Notes: generated by a model not told the origin, from the letters alone. Positions 31,892 through 43,327 are shown, numbered from the stretch's first letter. The stretch: DNA of 64,000 nt from Dryas octopetala (GCA_963921425.1 OY992839.1:8969409-9033408); one strand, 5' to 3'. Program-made: numbers and translations.

Positions 31892-33622
31892 CAAGGAGTG
31901 AAATTTCGAAAATTTTGCCGAAATTTTCATTTTTTTGGGATCCCGAAATTTTATCACATAACCCTTAATTTTCGATGATATTTCGGCAAAATATCGAAAA
32001 TTTCACCGAAATTTCGCTAATATGTCGACCGAAAATTTCGACCCCCTACAAGTGCATTTTTGTGAAATTTCGTCGAAATTTGAGCGAAATTTCGTCAAAA
32101 TTTCGTTGTATCTAGTCAAGCACTCCCAGCGCCTCATTTGCATCCACACACTCAGATCTCTCTCTCTTCTCTCTGTCTTCTCCCCTGCGCAAAATATTTC
32201 ACACTCAGATCTCTCTCTTCACTCTGTCTTCTCCGCCTGCGACAGCCCGGCCCTTGCCTCTTTCTCCGACGTGACTCTCTCTCTCTTCACTTTGTCTTCT
32301 CTGCCTACGACAACCCCTTGCCTCCTTCTCCGGCGTGACTCTCTCTCTCTCTTCACTCTGTCTTCTAAGTCGCGACAGCCCCCTGCAAGGTTTGTAACTT
32401 TGTAGTTTGTACTACAAATCTACAATTGCTCCGCTGATGGCTCCATATACAGGCCTAACACTGAAGTTCCTAGACCATTTATGGTCAAAGGTTGAATGCC
32501 AATTTGAACTATAGGCCTATATGGAGATATTTGTATTCTCTTAAGATGTTCTTGTATGGATTTTGATGAAAATAATTGAATATTCTCATGCGTCTGATCC
32601 AATAGCAATCACTTGCTCTTGGGTATTGATGGAGTATTCAGATTTGAATTCGAAGGTTCCTATTCTATAAATATCTTTATAATCTTTCTTTGGGAGTTTC
32701 CAATTATAAAGGCTTTCGTCTGAGATAATTGTATTCCATTCTTCAAAGTTGATCATTGTATAATACAGCCACTATAAGTTTAACATTACTTTCCAAAAAC
32801 GAAAGCTAATGGGATGGCATAATTTCTCGTGGGTGTAGGTATGGCCGTATGGGAATAGGACTCTTCACCCTCTGTCTTGGTCCTCTTAGATACCCGACTA
32901 CTTTAATAAATATACATTTTTATAATTACATTTATTTATTATTTGTATGTTTTTTTAATGATTTAATGTTGTGATAATATAATATGATGTGTGTTAGTGT
33001 GCTATAAAGTCTATAACTTTGTAAGTAGAAACTGTAGAATTGTAGAAACAAATTTATTTATTTTATTTTATTTTGCTATGGCCGGGATTGTTGCTTCTTG
33101 TTCTATAACAAGGTTGAGGAGGTAATTAATCTAGCTTATTATATTTAAGTTAGGGTTGAGGAGGCAATTACTTTATCTACAGTTGAGTACTTGAGTATAC
33201 TGTATACATATACTGGTTGATGATTATGAGTATAGCCCCAGTGATTAATATATATAAATTGATTAGTACTTTTTGTTTTTGTCCGAGTTTGATAACTTTG
33301 ATTAGTAAATAAATAGTACTTAGTCGGTTAGTCCATTATTATTATTTATTTTGAAAAAGACATAACAATATTTACCACCAGCACGCATTATATTCATCTT
33401 ATATTACATAAAACCTATTATATAATTTGGTTTCTTCAATGTTTTTTATCAATATAGTAGATAATATGTTAAATAAGCATATATATGGTCAAGTTTCATT
33501 CAAAATTTTCGTATTTTTATAGCAATTTTCGTCATTTTTATCTAATTTTGTTGAAATCGAAATTTCCACGAAAATTTCCATAGAAATTTATACGAAAATT
33601 TCCATCGAAATTTTACTCCTCG
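31892..33622. mobile_element. Non-autonomous hAT element with AATTTCG-rich arms
   Basis: 8-bp duplication ATTAAATG (31884-31891, 33623-33630). Ends CAAGGAGTGAAATTTCG and CGAGGAGTAAAATTTCG read inward. Arms rich in GAAATTTCG. The interior contains four ~65-bp CT-rich repeats (32138-32395; CTCTCTCTTCACTCTGTCTTC) and a pararetrovirus-like fragment on the minus strand. No transposase. Its right end was copied by a later tandem duplication (second copy near 34850). Confidence 0.82.
32420..32780 (-). pseudogene. Caulimovirid-like movement-protein fragment (endogenous pararetrovirus relic)
   Basis: On the minus strand two adjacent frames, separated by a frameshift near 32595, resemble parts of the 30K-type movement protein of plant pararetroviruses (for example IGIQPLTINGLGTSV in the downstream frame). 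The fragment is short, frameshifted, has no other viral domain beside it, and lies wholly inside the hAT element. It cannot encode a complete protein. The assignment is from family memory and needs a profile search. Confidence 0.45.
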
Positions 33623-33761
33623 ATTAAATGACACACGCTTCTTTTGAGAGTACGACACATTCACAAAAAAAGAAACGACACGCTTTGGCTAAGCTCACTG
33701 TTTCTTCTCACACTCGAACCAAACGCTTCGGCTAAGCTCTCGTTTCTCACTAGTCACTACT

Positions 33762-33845
33762 ATGGCGGCGGAAGGCGATGACTGGCTTGATATCATCGAT
33801 TTTGATGGGATCGATGATCTTGATCCGGTTGTTGATGATGCTCCG
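33762..33845 (+). pseudogene. Unrecognised acidic first exon, unit 1
   Basis: An ATG-started 84-bp exon with a GT donor (GTACGT) at 33846 encodes 28 acidic residues (MAAEGDDWLDIIDFDGIDD...). It splices in phase 0 to the PheRS-type exon at 34311. I do not recognise the peptide; it is unlike the N-terminus I know for PheRS-alpha. Repeated at 34986-35069 with two coding changes. Confidence 0.45.
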
Positions 33846-34310
33846 GTACGTGGTATTTCCTTATGATTTTCCTTGTGAAATTCTACAATTTGTATTGTTG
33901 GATTCACAGATTTGATACGTTTTTCTTTTCTTTGGGTTTTTTTGTTGAAATTTCGTCACTGGTTTTCAATTGCGATCTGAAAATGAACGTTGATACTGCC
34001 CTACTTGAATTGAATTATAGAAGCAAGACGTGGTATTTCCTCGTTGCTTCGTTTCTTGCATTTCTTGAGTGTCAGACGACTTTTCTCTTCGATTCTTGGT
34101 ATCCAAACACTAGTTATTAGGAAAATTCATTCTATCTGTGTGTGGCTGCGTGGTTTTTAGTTTAAGTGATTCTGGCTGTATTTGTATCCCAAAATGTTGT
34201 CCAAGTGTCTGGTGGTGCTATCTTTGACCATATTTTGTTTCAGTTGTGTGTCTATCATGCCTATTACTTAAATGTATTTATCATAAATTATCTCTTTGTA
34301 CTTTCTGTAG

Positions 34311-34367
34311 ATCCAACATGTGGATAACAAAGTCAAAGATTTTCTTCTACAGATACAAGATGGGCAG
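34311..34367 (+). pseudogene. PheRS alpha-subunit exon fragment, unit 1
   Basis: A 57-bp exon between AG and GT encodes IQHVDNKVKDFLLQIQDGQ, resembling the segment of plant cytosolic phenylalanyl-tRNA synthetase alpha with the pattern VEDKVK-LLLQIQ-G. The rest of the enzyme is not downstream of this unit because the tandem duplication starts over. Confidence 0.55.
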
Positions 34368-34985
34368 GTGCATAATTTTCAATAATATCACATAGAATGT
34401 CAATGATACATATACTGGTTGTTGATTATGAGTATAGCCCCAGTGATTAATATATATAAATTGATTAGTACTTTTTGTTTTTGTCCGAGTTTGATAACTT
34501 TGATTAGTAAATAAATAATACTTAGTTGGTTAGTCCATTATTATTATTTATTTTGAAAAAGACATAACAGTATTTACCACCAGCACACATTATATTCATC
34601 TTATATTACATAAAACCTATTATATAATTTGGTTGCTTCAATGTTTTTTTATCAATATAGTAGATAATATGTTAAATAAGCATATGGTCAAGTTTCATTC
34701 AAAATTTTCGTATTTTTATAGCAATTTTCATCATTTTTATCTAATTTTGTCGAAATTGAAATTTTAATCGAAAATTTTCACGAAAATTTCCATCGAAATT
34801 TCCACAAAAATTTCCATCAAAATTTCCATCAAAATTTTACTTCTTGATTAAATGACACACGCTTCTTTTGAGAGTACGACACATTCACAAAAAAAGAAAC
34901 GACACGCTTTGGCTAAGCTCACTGTTCCTTCTCACACGCGAACCAAACGCTTCGGCTAAGCTCTCGTTTCTCACTAGTCACTACT

Positions 34986-36872
34986 ATGGCGGCGGAAGGC
35001 GATGACTGGCTTGATATCATTAATTTTGATGGGATCGATGATCTTGATTCGGTTGTTGATGATGCTCCGGTACGTGGTATTTCCTTATGATTTTACTTGT
35101 GAAATTCTACAATTTGTATTGTTGGATTCACAGATTTGATACGTTTTTCTTTTCTTTGGGTTTTTTTGTTGAAATTTTGTCACTGGTTTTCAATTGCAAT
35201 CTGAAAATGAACGTTGATACTGCCCTACTTGAATTGAATTATAGAAGCAATACGTGGTATTTCCTCATTGCTTCGTTTCTTGCATTTCTTGAGTGGCAGA
35301 CGACTTTTCTCTTCGATTCTTGGTATCCAAACACTAGTTATTAGGAAAATTTATTCTATCTGTGTGTGGCTGCGTGGTTTTTAGTTTAAGTGATTCTGGT
35401 TGTATTTGTATCCCAAAATGTTGTCCAAGTGTCTGGTGGTGCTATCTTTGACCATATTTTGTTTCAGTTGTGTGTCTATCATGCCTATTACTTAAATGTA
35501 TTTATCATAAATTATCTCTTTGTACTTTCTGTAGATCCAACATGTGGATGACAAAGTCAAAGATTTGCTTCTACAGATACAAGATGGGCAGGTGCATAAT
35601 TTTCAATAATATCACATAGAATGTCAATGATACGCACACATGCACATGCACTTGTGTTCAGCTCCAAGTTTCATTGATGTGTAGCCATAATGATATTATG
35701 GGGGTGTCTGTATTCATATTGTGGTGGGGCCTGATCAAAACTTGAGGAGGTGGGGGGTATTTAACATGCTAGAAAAAGGGCATTGTCTTGTAAAGCACTC
35801 AAGTGGTGGTGGGGCCTCATCGTAATTTAATTGAGCTGGATGCATTGTGTTTATTCTACATAAAATGACATGATAGGGTTTTTAATAACACTACTGCACT
35901 TCATCATATGTGATGCACATTTGTCATCCTTACATTGATTTCCTTTTTTTCTCTCTTGCAATAATTATCAAGCAATTCATTTGGATTTTCTTTTCCTTAT
36001 TTGTGCTGCAGGTCGTCGACCAAGATGTCATTGAGGCTCTCAAAGCAAGAAAGCTTATTATTCCACAGTAATCATCATTCTGTTTGTGTCCTTTGCTTAT
36101 TTAGTTCCCTTTTTTTGGTTGCAGAGTGGGTTTCAATGAAATTTCTTCGACTGTGGGAGTTAATTTTATGTCAGAGAAGTTTGCTTCTGGTTATTGCACC
36201 TGCAAAGGTTCTATATGTGCTACTCATAATATTAATTATTATTATTTTCTGTATTCGTTTGTTATAGAATAAACGAATATTATTTTGAGTGTGCTCCAAA
36301 AAAAAAGAAACCTGCTACAGATCGATTTGACTCGAGATAATCTGCTGAGGTACTTACAGGCTTATTATTTTGAGTGTAATCATGCCTTTGTAAATGATGA
36401 TCTTTTGCAAGTCCTATATGAGTATATGTTTTGTTAATAGCACTGTTTTTTAGGAGTTATCATATGTTAACCGTTGTACACACTCGATGTTTTCCTGGCT
36501 ACTATAGCGACATGTTTTTCACCATTTCAGTCATATTTCTTAAGCAGTTAAGTTAAATGAGCAATGTATTTCATTTCCTACATGAGCTGATCGATGCTTT
36601 ATTAATAGCCTTGTTATTACGAATTAGCATATGTTTACTGTTGGACACCTTTTTAGATGTGCATGATGTTGTTCTGGCTATTATACTGACTACACATGGC
36701 TTTTTATTGGTGGATTGTGAGTGTGCCCATTGCTGAATGGTGGTATATGCTTGCTGATAGAATTAAATGATTGTTTCTGTAATCTAGTTGGAAGGAAATA
36801 GAGTTCAGAGAGAATAACTTCATGGCTAAAGGTCTGCCTACTGGAGGTGGTCATCTTCATCCACTGCTCAAG
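34986..36872 (+). pseudogene. PheRS alpha-subunit gene fragment, decayed, unit 2 and downstream
   Basis: Exon-like pieces in order: 34986-35069 (acidic first exon), 35535-35591 (IQHVDDKVKDLLLQIQDGQ), 36012-36067 (VVDQDVIEALKARKLIIP), 36268-36350 (KKKKPATD then a 4-bp shift before DNLL) and 36788-36872 (WKEIEFRENNFMAKGL... GGGHLHPLLK). They follow the order of the N-terminal third of plant PheRS-alpha. Stops and a GATC-type 4-bp duplication break the frame, and the catalytic domain is absent. It is a truncated copy, not a working synthetase. Confidence 0.65.
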
Positions 36873-36911
36873 GCAAGGAACTAATTTCCTTTGTTTATTA
36901 TTTTTTTATAG

Positions 36912-37300
36912 ACACGAGCCAATTGATGGCATTGTGGAGAGGCTGTATAAAGCATTGCAGAACCCTGCAAATCGTGCGTCATTGAAATGGAGCACGGATG
37001 GTTCGCTGTTTGTGATCGTAGATGAACAGAAATTTACAGATGGTTTGTTGCAATACATATCCGGTTCAAACTTCATACATATGAACAATTTTAATAACAT
37101 TTTAACTGGGCTGGTAAGTTGGTAAGCTTTGTTTAATTATGGCTCTTTTATATTTATATAATTTTTTATTAATAGACGAATTGTTATATTGTTGATAGGG
37201 ATTTGCCAGGATCAGAGGCAGTGAGCGGTCTTTGTCTTACCGGAACCTACTCTTCTTCAAAGGGGGAGAACATTTTCTGCACCTTATTAAACCTCCACCG
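36912..37300 (+). pseudogene. Divergent HSF-type DNA-binding domain, split by an intron
   Basis: Exon 36912-37113 encodes IVERLYKALQNP...LKWSTDGSLFVIVDEQKF...GSNFIHMNNFNNILTGL. After a GT...AG intron, exon 37199 onward encodes GFARIRGSERSLSYRNLLFF...GEHFLHLIKP. This follows the heat-shock-factor DNA-binding domain layout, and the intron falls at the position conserved in plant HSFs, before the GF of helix/strand 3. Helix-3 residues are diverged. The second exon continues without a stop into an F-box, producing a composite reading frame. Confidence 0.6.
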
Positions 37301-38886
37301 GCGGAAGTTCCTCCTCCACAGCAACGGGAAGTTCGGGTCCGGCCCCAATCCTCAGCAGCAAAAGTGAGAGCCAACATCGAAGTTACACAAATCCTGATGT
37401 ACTTGCCAGCTCGATCTCTGCTCCGCTTCAAATGCGTGTCCAAGCATTGGCACTCTCTTATCTCCAACCCCAAATTCCACGATCGCCACACCCTCCAAAA
37501 CCCAAACCCTAACATCTCCGCCGTGTTCTTCTTAAAGTGGAGCAGTTCTGATTTCTACTCCATATCTCTTCCTAACAATGAAAGCAGCCCATCATCATCA
37601 TCAGCTGGGTGTCCCTCACAACCTCTCAATTCTATCAAACACCCTGCAGGCATTGAAATCCTGCAGTCCTGTAATGGCTTTCTCTTATGCAGTTCCTGCC
37701 TCAAAATAAACAAACCCTAGATTCCTTATGTTATGAGCGTCATTCCCAAGTACTGTGAGGACGACAAGGAGGACATACAGGACATACGGTGGATACATTA
37801 TGTTCTGAATCCCACAACCAGACAGGAGGACAACTATTACATTAGGGTTTAGGGTTTAGGCTGCCAAATCGATTCAGGAAACTCAGCCATCATCAGCCGG
37901 AGATCAATACGGTACTTTACAGACCAGCCAGAGTAGTCCCTCCTCAATTCCAGCACACCCAATTGTTCCTTATCTGCGCTACAACCATCAATACGAAGCA
38001 AATGGCCACCGGACTCCCCAAAATAATGAAAGTTTTCCCAATCCTCTTTGAAATCCGGGGAACTATGCACAACTCCAAAACGCTCTTCATTTATGTCATA
38101 GTACACCAACGTACCCCACAACCATACGGTGGATACATTATGTTCACACTCCCAGCTACTATTACATCCAAACAGGAGGACATTTGGAGTGTTGCATTGG
38201 CTTTTGACCTTGCCAAATCGATTCATTACAAGGTGGTCTGCGTTTTTTGGGATGTCTCATCTCTTGACATTGAGATATATTCGTCTGAGACTCGAAGCTG
38301 GAGCCTGGGAGCATCTACTTTTGATGATGAGGATACTATCTCCTGCGTCACCTATGGGTACAACTACGGGGTATACTGCAATGGTGCAATTCATTGGATG
38401 AACTGGCGAGGTACGTTGGTGTACTATGACATAAATGAAGAGCGTTTTGGAGTTGTGCATAGTTCCCCGGATTTCAAAGAGGATTGGGAAAACTTTCATT
38501 ATTTTGGGGAGTCCGGTGGCCATTTGCTTCGTAGTGATGGTTGTAGCGCAGATAAGGAACAATTGGGTGTGCTGGAATTGAGGAGGGACTACTCTGGCTG
38601 GTCTATAAAGTACCGTATTGATCTTCGGCTGATGATGGCTGCGTTTCCTGAGATGGTTCATTCATCTCTGCTGCTGGATTTTCTCTTTTTTGCTCGAGCA
38701 GAAAATGAAAATGAAGAGGACGAGGATTCATCTCTGGTGCTGCATATTCCTCGTAAGCTCATCTCTTATAATCTTAGGGATAACACCTGGAAAATACTTT
38801 GTGACTTAACTCCCAAAGGCTCTGTGACTTTACAAGTTAGAGGATGGGTTGCTTATTGTTATAGGGAGACTTTGGCTTGTGTCTGA
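37199..38886 (+). pseudogene. F-box (FBA type) gene, disrupted by an internal inverted repeat
   Basis: The frame entering from the HSF-like exon carries an F-box at about 37375-37500 (VTQILMYLPARSLLRFKCVS KHWHSLISNP split here) and runs to a stop at 37720. The FBA-associated C-terminal half (FDLAKSIHYKVVCVFWDVSS... to stop 38884-38886) is in another frame. Between them 37874-38115 is a reversed copy of 38410-38651, flanked by a direct repeat of CATACGGTGGATACATTATG (37783, 38123). F-box proteins recruit substrates to SCF ubiquitin ligases; this copy cannot make a complete one without repair of frame and inversion. Confidence 0.8.
37874..38651. repeat. Intragenic inverted repeat, 242-bp arms
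   Basis: Arms 37874-38115 and 38410-38651 are reverse complements with only a few mismatches (TCAGGAAAC... / ...GTTTCCTGA). The spacer is 294 bp. RNA spanning both would fold into a long hairpin. Confidence 0.88.
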
Positions 38887-39072
38887 ATCTGATTGTATTT
38901 CTATACCATTCTGTTGTTAATTGTTTCTGATTCATGAGAATGTACCACACTATGTGACAAGTAATGTGTCAATTATCAACTAGTCTGAAGAAGAATTGAT
39001 GTTACAAATGGACCCTATCTTATTCTACTAATAGAAATTAGTCTCCCACTTCAACCTTATTCTACCGTTTGA

Positions 39073-39259
39073 TTAGCACTTAATTAGACAGTTATCTTTA
39101 ATGCTCTTCACTGCATGCTTATTGAGAAGCTTCAACTTGTGATTAACTTCCAAAGATATTTGTTTAGCTTTAGAATTTACATGATGATGACTGCTGCTTC
39201 ACCACTAAAGCAAGGAAACACATTGCTAACAAAAGCATGATTATAGTCCTTTTCCCCAT
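39073..39259 (-). pseudogene. Neprosin/DUF239-type protein, N-terminal relic
   Basis: On the minus strand a TATA-like CTTATAAAACC (near 39345) precedes ATG at 39259, which opens a signal-peptide-like stretch (MGKRTIIMLLLAMCFLALVV). A frameshift follows, and in the next frame ISLEVNHKLKLLNKHAVKSI resembles the neprosin activation peptide (LEV...L..LNK..VKSI). The frame ends at 39073, long before the catalytic domain. A decayed fragment; family call tentative. Confidence 0.45.
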
Positions 39260-42190
39260 CTTCTCTCTCTGTCTCACTGATTGGGCTCTTACTCACAGAG
39301 AGATACAATCAACTTTTGATTGAGAAACCAGTGACAATGTGCTTGGTTTTATAAGGAAGTAGATGGCAATGTGTTAAGTACATATACAAATGTCTTCAGC
39401 CGCATGTCAAATGCCAATTGCTCTTTTATCAGACCATTGCTCTGGTTTTGGCCCTCTGCTAGTTGCACACTTTTTGTTTTTGCCTTCTTCATGGCCTTGT
39501 TTAGAAAATCAAGTTGAAATTGTGATATAAGAAATGAACGGTTCCGATCTTGAGCCGGCCCCACCAAAGGTTTTTGAGGGGTGAGGTAACCCAAATATAT
39601 ATTATCCTTGAGTTAATGAGCTTTGCATTATTCCCTTCCCTGTAGTTGTAAACTTTGGTCCTTGAGGCAGTTGAATATTGAAGTATATTCTGAAAAATTT
39701 AAGCTATATCTGATCTCCCATGCTTAGAACCTAACTTGCTTTAACAAATACAAGTCGCTGATGACAACAAGGCTGTCCATCAACAAAGAAACAGAATAAA
39801 TGAATTTTCTTTTCCAGACTAGAATTGAAAGAGAAAACAATTAACCTAAGGCAAGATATATCCATATTATATTTGCCTCAGCCGGGACTCAAGTATTGTA
39901 TTAGCTTTGGGGGGAGGGGAATAAGAGAAGGAATAAAAAAATTAAAAAAAAAAAAGGACTCAAGTCTAACCTCAAATATTTTATCATCAACTAGTATACT
40001 GCTTGCTTGAACATCTCTTCAACCGCCAAAAATATATTTCAATACTTGTTCAACTTAATAAACTAAACTGAAGTTTGCAAATACAGCTAATTGAATGAGG
40101 GGCACCAAGGGGTATAACATATATATCAACCACAAGGCATCGTTTGCCTCCAGTTTCAGAACTAATGGAAATCATAAACTATCATCACAAAATCTTTATT
40201 TAGTCCAACAAAAAGCCTCTGCTCCATAACTGACTAAGCAGGTTACTAAGGACATCATATCGATCAGACCATAAATATCTTGAGCTAAAATGTTTTCATT
40301 CAGTATAAAGAAGTGCATTCTAATTAGTAAAGGCCAGATGTTATGAGGATTCCAAATCACTATAAGATGTCAAACCCAAAATGAAATCAGCAAAAGTTGA
40401 CTTAGCTAAAATGAAGAGAGAACAAGAATAGCTGAAAGCAAGTTCAATAATAACTGTGAACAAGGGGTGGGCTGCAATCATGATGTAGGTAAGCTTGTAA
40501 ATTTTAATCTTGTAATCCAATCCGGCCAGGGACTGTAAATTGCCATCTTCTGATTTGGTAACTCTGTGCAAAGAACTAGCCAAGTCACCATTTGGAAATA
40601 GTGAGATGGGGTGGCCAGCAAGGTAGCGACAAAAGAAAGAAAGAAAATGACAAAGCTTCTAATTCTCTTCATTTGAGGAGGTCCAAGGTTATTGGTTGAC
40701 ATCCCCTAATCCCTATGGAGGTTTTAATTACTGTACGTGCAATGCAAGAGCTTTTAAGTAATGATTTGTTCTTCCAGGAAACTCAACTCTTGGATAAGGA
40801 GTGCTTCGGTTCTCATTTCAAAATCAGACCCACCCACCCTTTTCCTCAACCTCAAGTATCTTAATAATCTATCCCACAAATTCATTATTTACTTGGTTAT
40901 TTTTCTTACCGATGATTGGCTCCTTCCTTTAGGAGCACCTCCTCCAACCCCATCTCACAAACATATGTCCTTCATGGTTTTTACATTCCAAATAAATAAA
41001 AAATGAATTCATACATGAAATGGAAAGACCATAAAAAACATGTGTGTGTGAGAATGAGCCAAGTGTTGTTCTTTTTTACCTGCATTTCCACAATCAAGTG
41101 CAACAATATAAACGTATCTCGACTACTTTCTTAGGATTATGTACCTTTGCCTCTTCCAAGTTCCAAGTCTTTGAGTGCATATATGTGGCAACCTTGCCCG
41201 TTACATGTTTTCAAACCTTTTCAATGAAAAATGTCTGAGAAAACAAGCCACCGACATTCTTGGACCTTCACTTTTGGCCAATACTCTTTGATTTACGCTC
41301 ATGAACTTGCCGTTAGAGATTAGCTGCACCAACACACGCATTAGAAACTAAAAAACCGTACTATGCAATCCTTTTGGAATTGCTTTGAACCTGGACTGTT
41401 AAATTCAATGTGACATTTCATGTATGTTGTAAAGAAGCCTGCAGAAACATAAAGAGGGCTTGCCTGCAAGAGATCTCCAATGCTGACCTCCAGGCACAGG
41501 AGGAACATCATCCACCAACAAAGTGACACTTAGTTTCTGAACTTTGTCAGAGTATTCCATTGTTATGTCTCTGCAAATTCGATAAGAAAATCATCTACTA
41601 ACTGGGATCGATCAAGAGGCTCAAAAATCAGAGAAAAACTTGTGTGTAATGAGGGTATACCCCTTTACTTTCATAAGATCACCTCACATGCTAGTTATGT
41701 GACTACTTATTATGAGAGTAAAGGGGTATATCACGTTATGCAGAAGTTTTTCTCCAAAAATCAATATCCCCCATTCCTAAAATCATGCAAGATTCTAAGG
41801 CATACTACCTGCAAACCAGAGGCAATTCTTGAGGATCAAGTGGCTCAGGACCCATGACACAAAATAAAATGTCCCTCCAATCAATTACAATTTCATCTGT
41901 GATTTTTTTTTTTTTTTAATAAACCCATTAGTCAAATTAAAAACAGAGAAAAATAGGAACAATTTTGGTGGGAAGGTGGGATGAGATAAAGAAGACGAGG
42001 GAGATAAGTCTGTATTCGATTTAGATACTTTTTAATGGAATTAACATTAATGCATGCCCTCAATTTTGTTGTTATAGAATCAACAATTTAATTAACACTT
42101 ACACAGATGAGGACAGAAGTTTGCATGCAATGGCCCTTTCCCTTCATGGCATGTCCACGTAAGCCAAAATTTTGTAATTTTTCGCAGGTT
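39260..42190. other. Intergenic DNA with minor relics
   Basis: No complete gene. Minus-strand open pieces at 40478-40702 and 40341-40583 include a hydrophobic N-terminus (MKRIRSFVIFFLSFVATLLA) but no recognised domain. A minus-strand exon-like piece near 41463-41573 (DDVPPVPGGQHWRSLA between AG and an imperfect donor) is unassigned. A retroposon-like insertion lies at 39885-39965. Confidence 0.45.
39885..39965 (+). mobile_element. Short retroposon insertion with poly(A)
   Basis: Direct repeat GGACTCAAGT (39885-39894, 39956-39965) encloses 61 bp ending in an A-rich tail. Same form as the other truncated insertions of this window, with a somewhat longer body. Confidence 0.5.
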
Positions 42191-42204
42191 GCTGATACCA
42201 AATT

Positions 42205-42480
42205 TGTTGGGGGAAAGATCACACAACTATAATATATTGTAGGAAGTTATGAAAGGCAGAGAGAATATATAGTTAATTGATAAATTTCATGTATTGAATA
42301 TGCCATATTGTTGGCTTATTTATAGTTACAAATACACCTCTTCATCAGAGGACACAACTATTGAATTAAACTTAAAAGATGTAACTAAATACTAAGAAAC
42401 ACAACTAATACCCTTTAGGAAAAGTCATGACTGCCTGTAGAAAAGCTAAACTACAGAAAATACATTATTAATTTTAACAA
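42205..42480 (-). mobile_element. LTR with adjoining primer-binding-site remnant (minus)
   Basis: A 276-bp segment with TGTTGGGG...TTTTAACA ends. Immediately to its left, TGATACCAAATT reads on the minus strand as AATTTGGTATCA, a tRNA-Met-type primer-binding site two bases inside the LTR. The internal region is not preserved. LTR-retrotransposon remnant. Confidence 0.45.
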
Positions 42481-42519
42481 TTTGCATGTGAGGCTGGTTT
42501 CTTTCTCTTTACACTGGAA

Positions 42520-42800
42520 ACGGATGCACAAACTTTGATTTATTGTCTTCAGCGTGGTGAGATGGATTTGGCATCCGATGAGTACCTTTTGGAGGACACT
42601 AAGAAGGTTATTTCCAATTTTAGTAGAGTTGATTGAGTTTATTTTAATCGAGTAGCTTGTTCCTTAGCTCATTATGCTCTTTCATGTAATTTGTTGACTC
42701 AATGGGCACACTAGATTCCTTTTTGGCCGGAAGCTCATGTACAACATAATATGATATTGTATCCTCGCAACCTAATCACAAAGTGGACAAGCCTTAGCTA
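42520..42800 (+). pseudogene. RNase H-like (RVT_3) fragment
   Basis: The forward frame reads LASDEYLLEDTKKVISNFSR, then after a stop FNRVACSLAHYAL and a W-containing tail. This matches the C-terminal part of plant RNase H-like domains found in LINE-derived proteins (LEDI..L...F....H..R..N.VAH.LA). Two stops and no upstream catalytic half; a relic. Confidence 0.55.
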
Positions 42801-43117
42801 TAACCACTTATCAATGCATTGAGGGTGATGGTGTGCTTACACTTAACCAGCATTGCGCATACTTGTCTTCATCTTCAAACTTTTCCTTGCGCTTTCTATA
42901 TGTATGCTGACATGTTGTGTTGGTACTTGTTATTTCTGCAACAATAGGAATGGTCTACCACAAGGTACACAACAAACTTGACAGCACATTACTGGAAATA
43001 ATTGACACCATAATCTGGTCCACCACATCATCAGTTTGAATTAGTTTCATTTTTATTAGTTTTCTTTTTCATAATACACAAAGCCCAAGGCTATCCTCCT
43101 CTTGCTTGGATTATATA

Positions 43118-43327
43118 TGTTGGAGAATAGGAATGAGATTGAGTAGCCCTAGTCTCTCCACTCTCTCACACACACATCTCTTGCTTCTTGTTGGCAGCTA
43201 CCACACTCAAGGACTTGGAGAATCAAGCTAGCTTGATGGAGAACCTTTGAGGTATGCCCATATATGAACACAAGTTGTGATTATCATTTTTGGATTATGT
43301 TTGGTGTGAAATCTGGAAAATCTAACA
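43118..43327 (+). mobile_element. LTR with primer-binding site, remnant (plus)
   Basis: A 210-bp segment TGTTGGAGAATAGG...AATCTAACA followed after two bases by TGGTATCAGAGTC, a methionine-tRNA-type primer-binding site. No gag or pol follows; truncated LTR element. Confidence 0.5.

Larger units (their letters stand above)
33204..35633 (+). repeat. Tandem duplication, two ~1.2-kb units
   Basis: Units 33204-34409 and 34406-35633 repeat with a period of about 1.2 kb and high identity. The shared junction sequence is ATAC. Each unit contains the right end of the hAT element, a first exon beginning ATGGCGGCGGAAGG, an intron, and one PheRS-alpha exon. The breakpoint therefore lies inside the hAT element on the left and inside an intron on the right. 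Confidence 0.88.
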
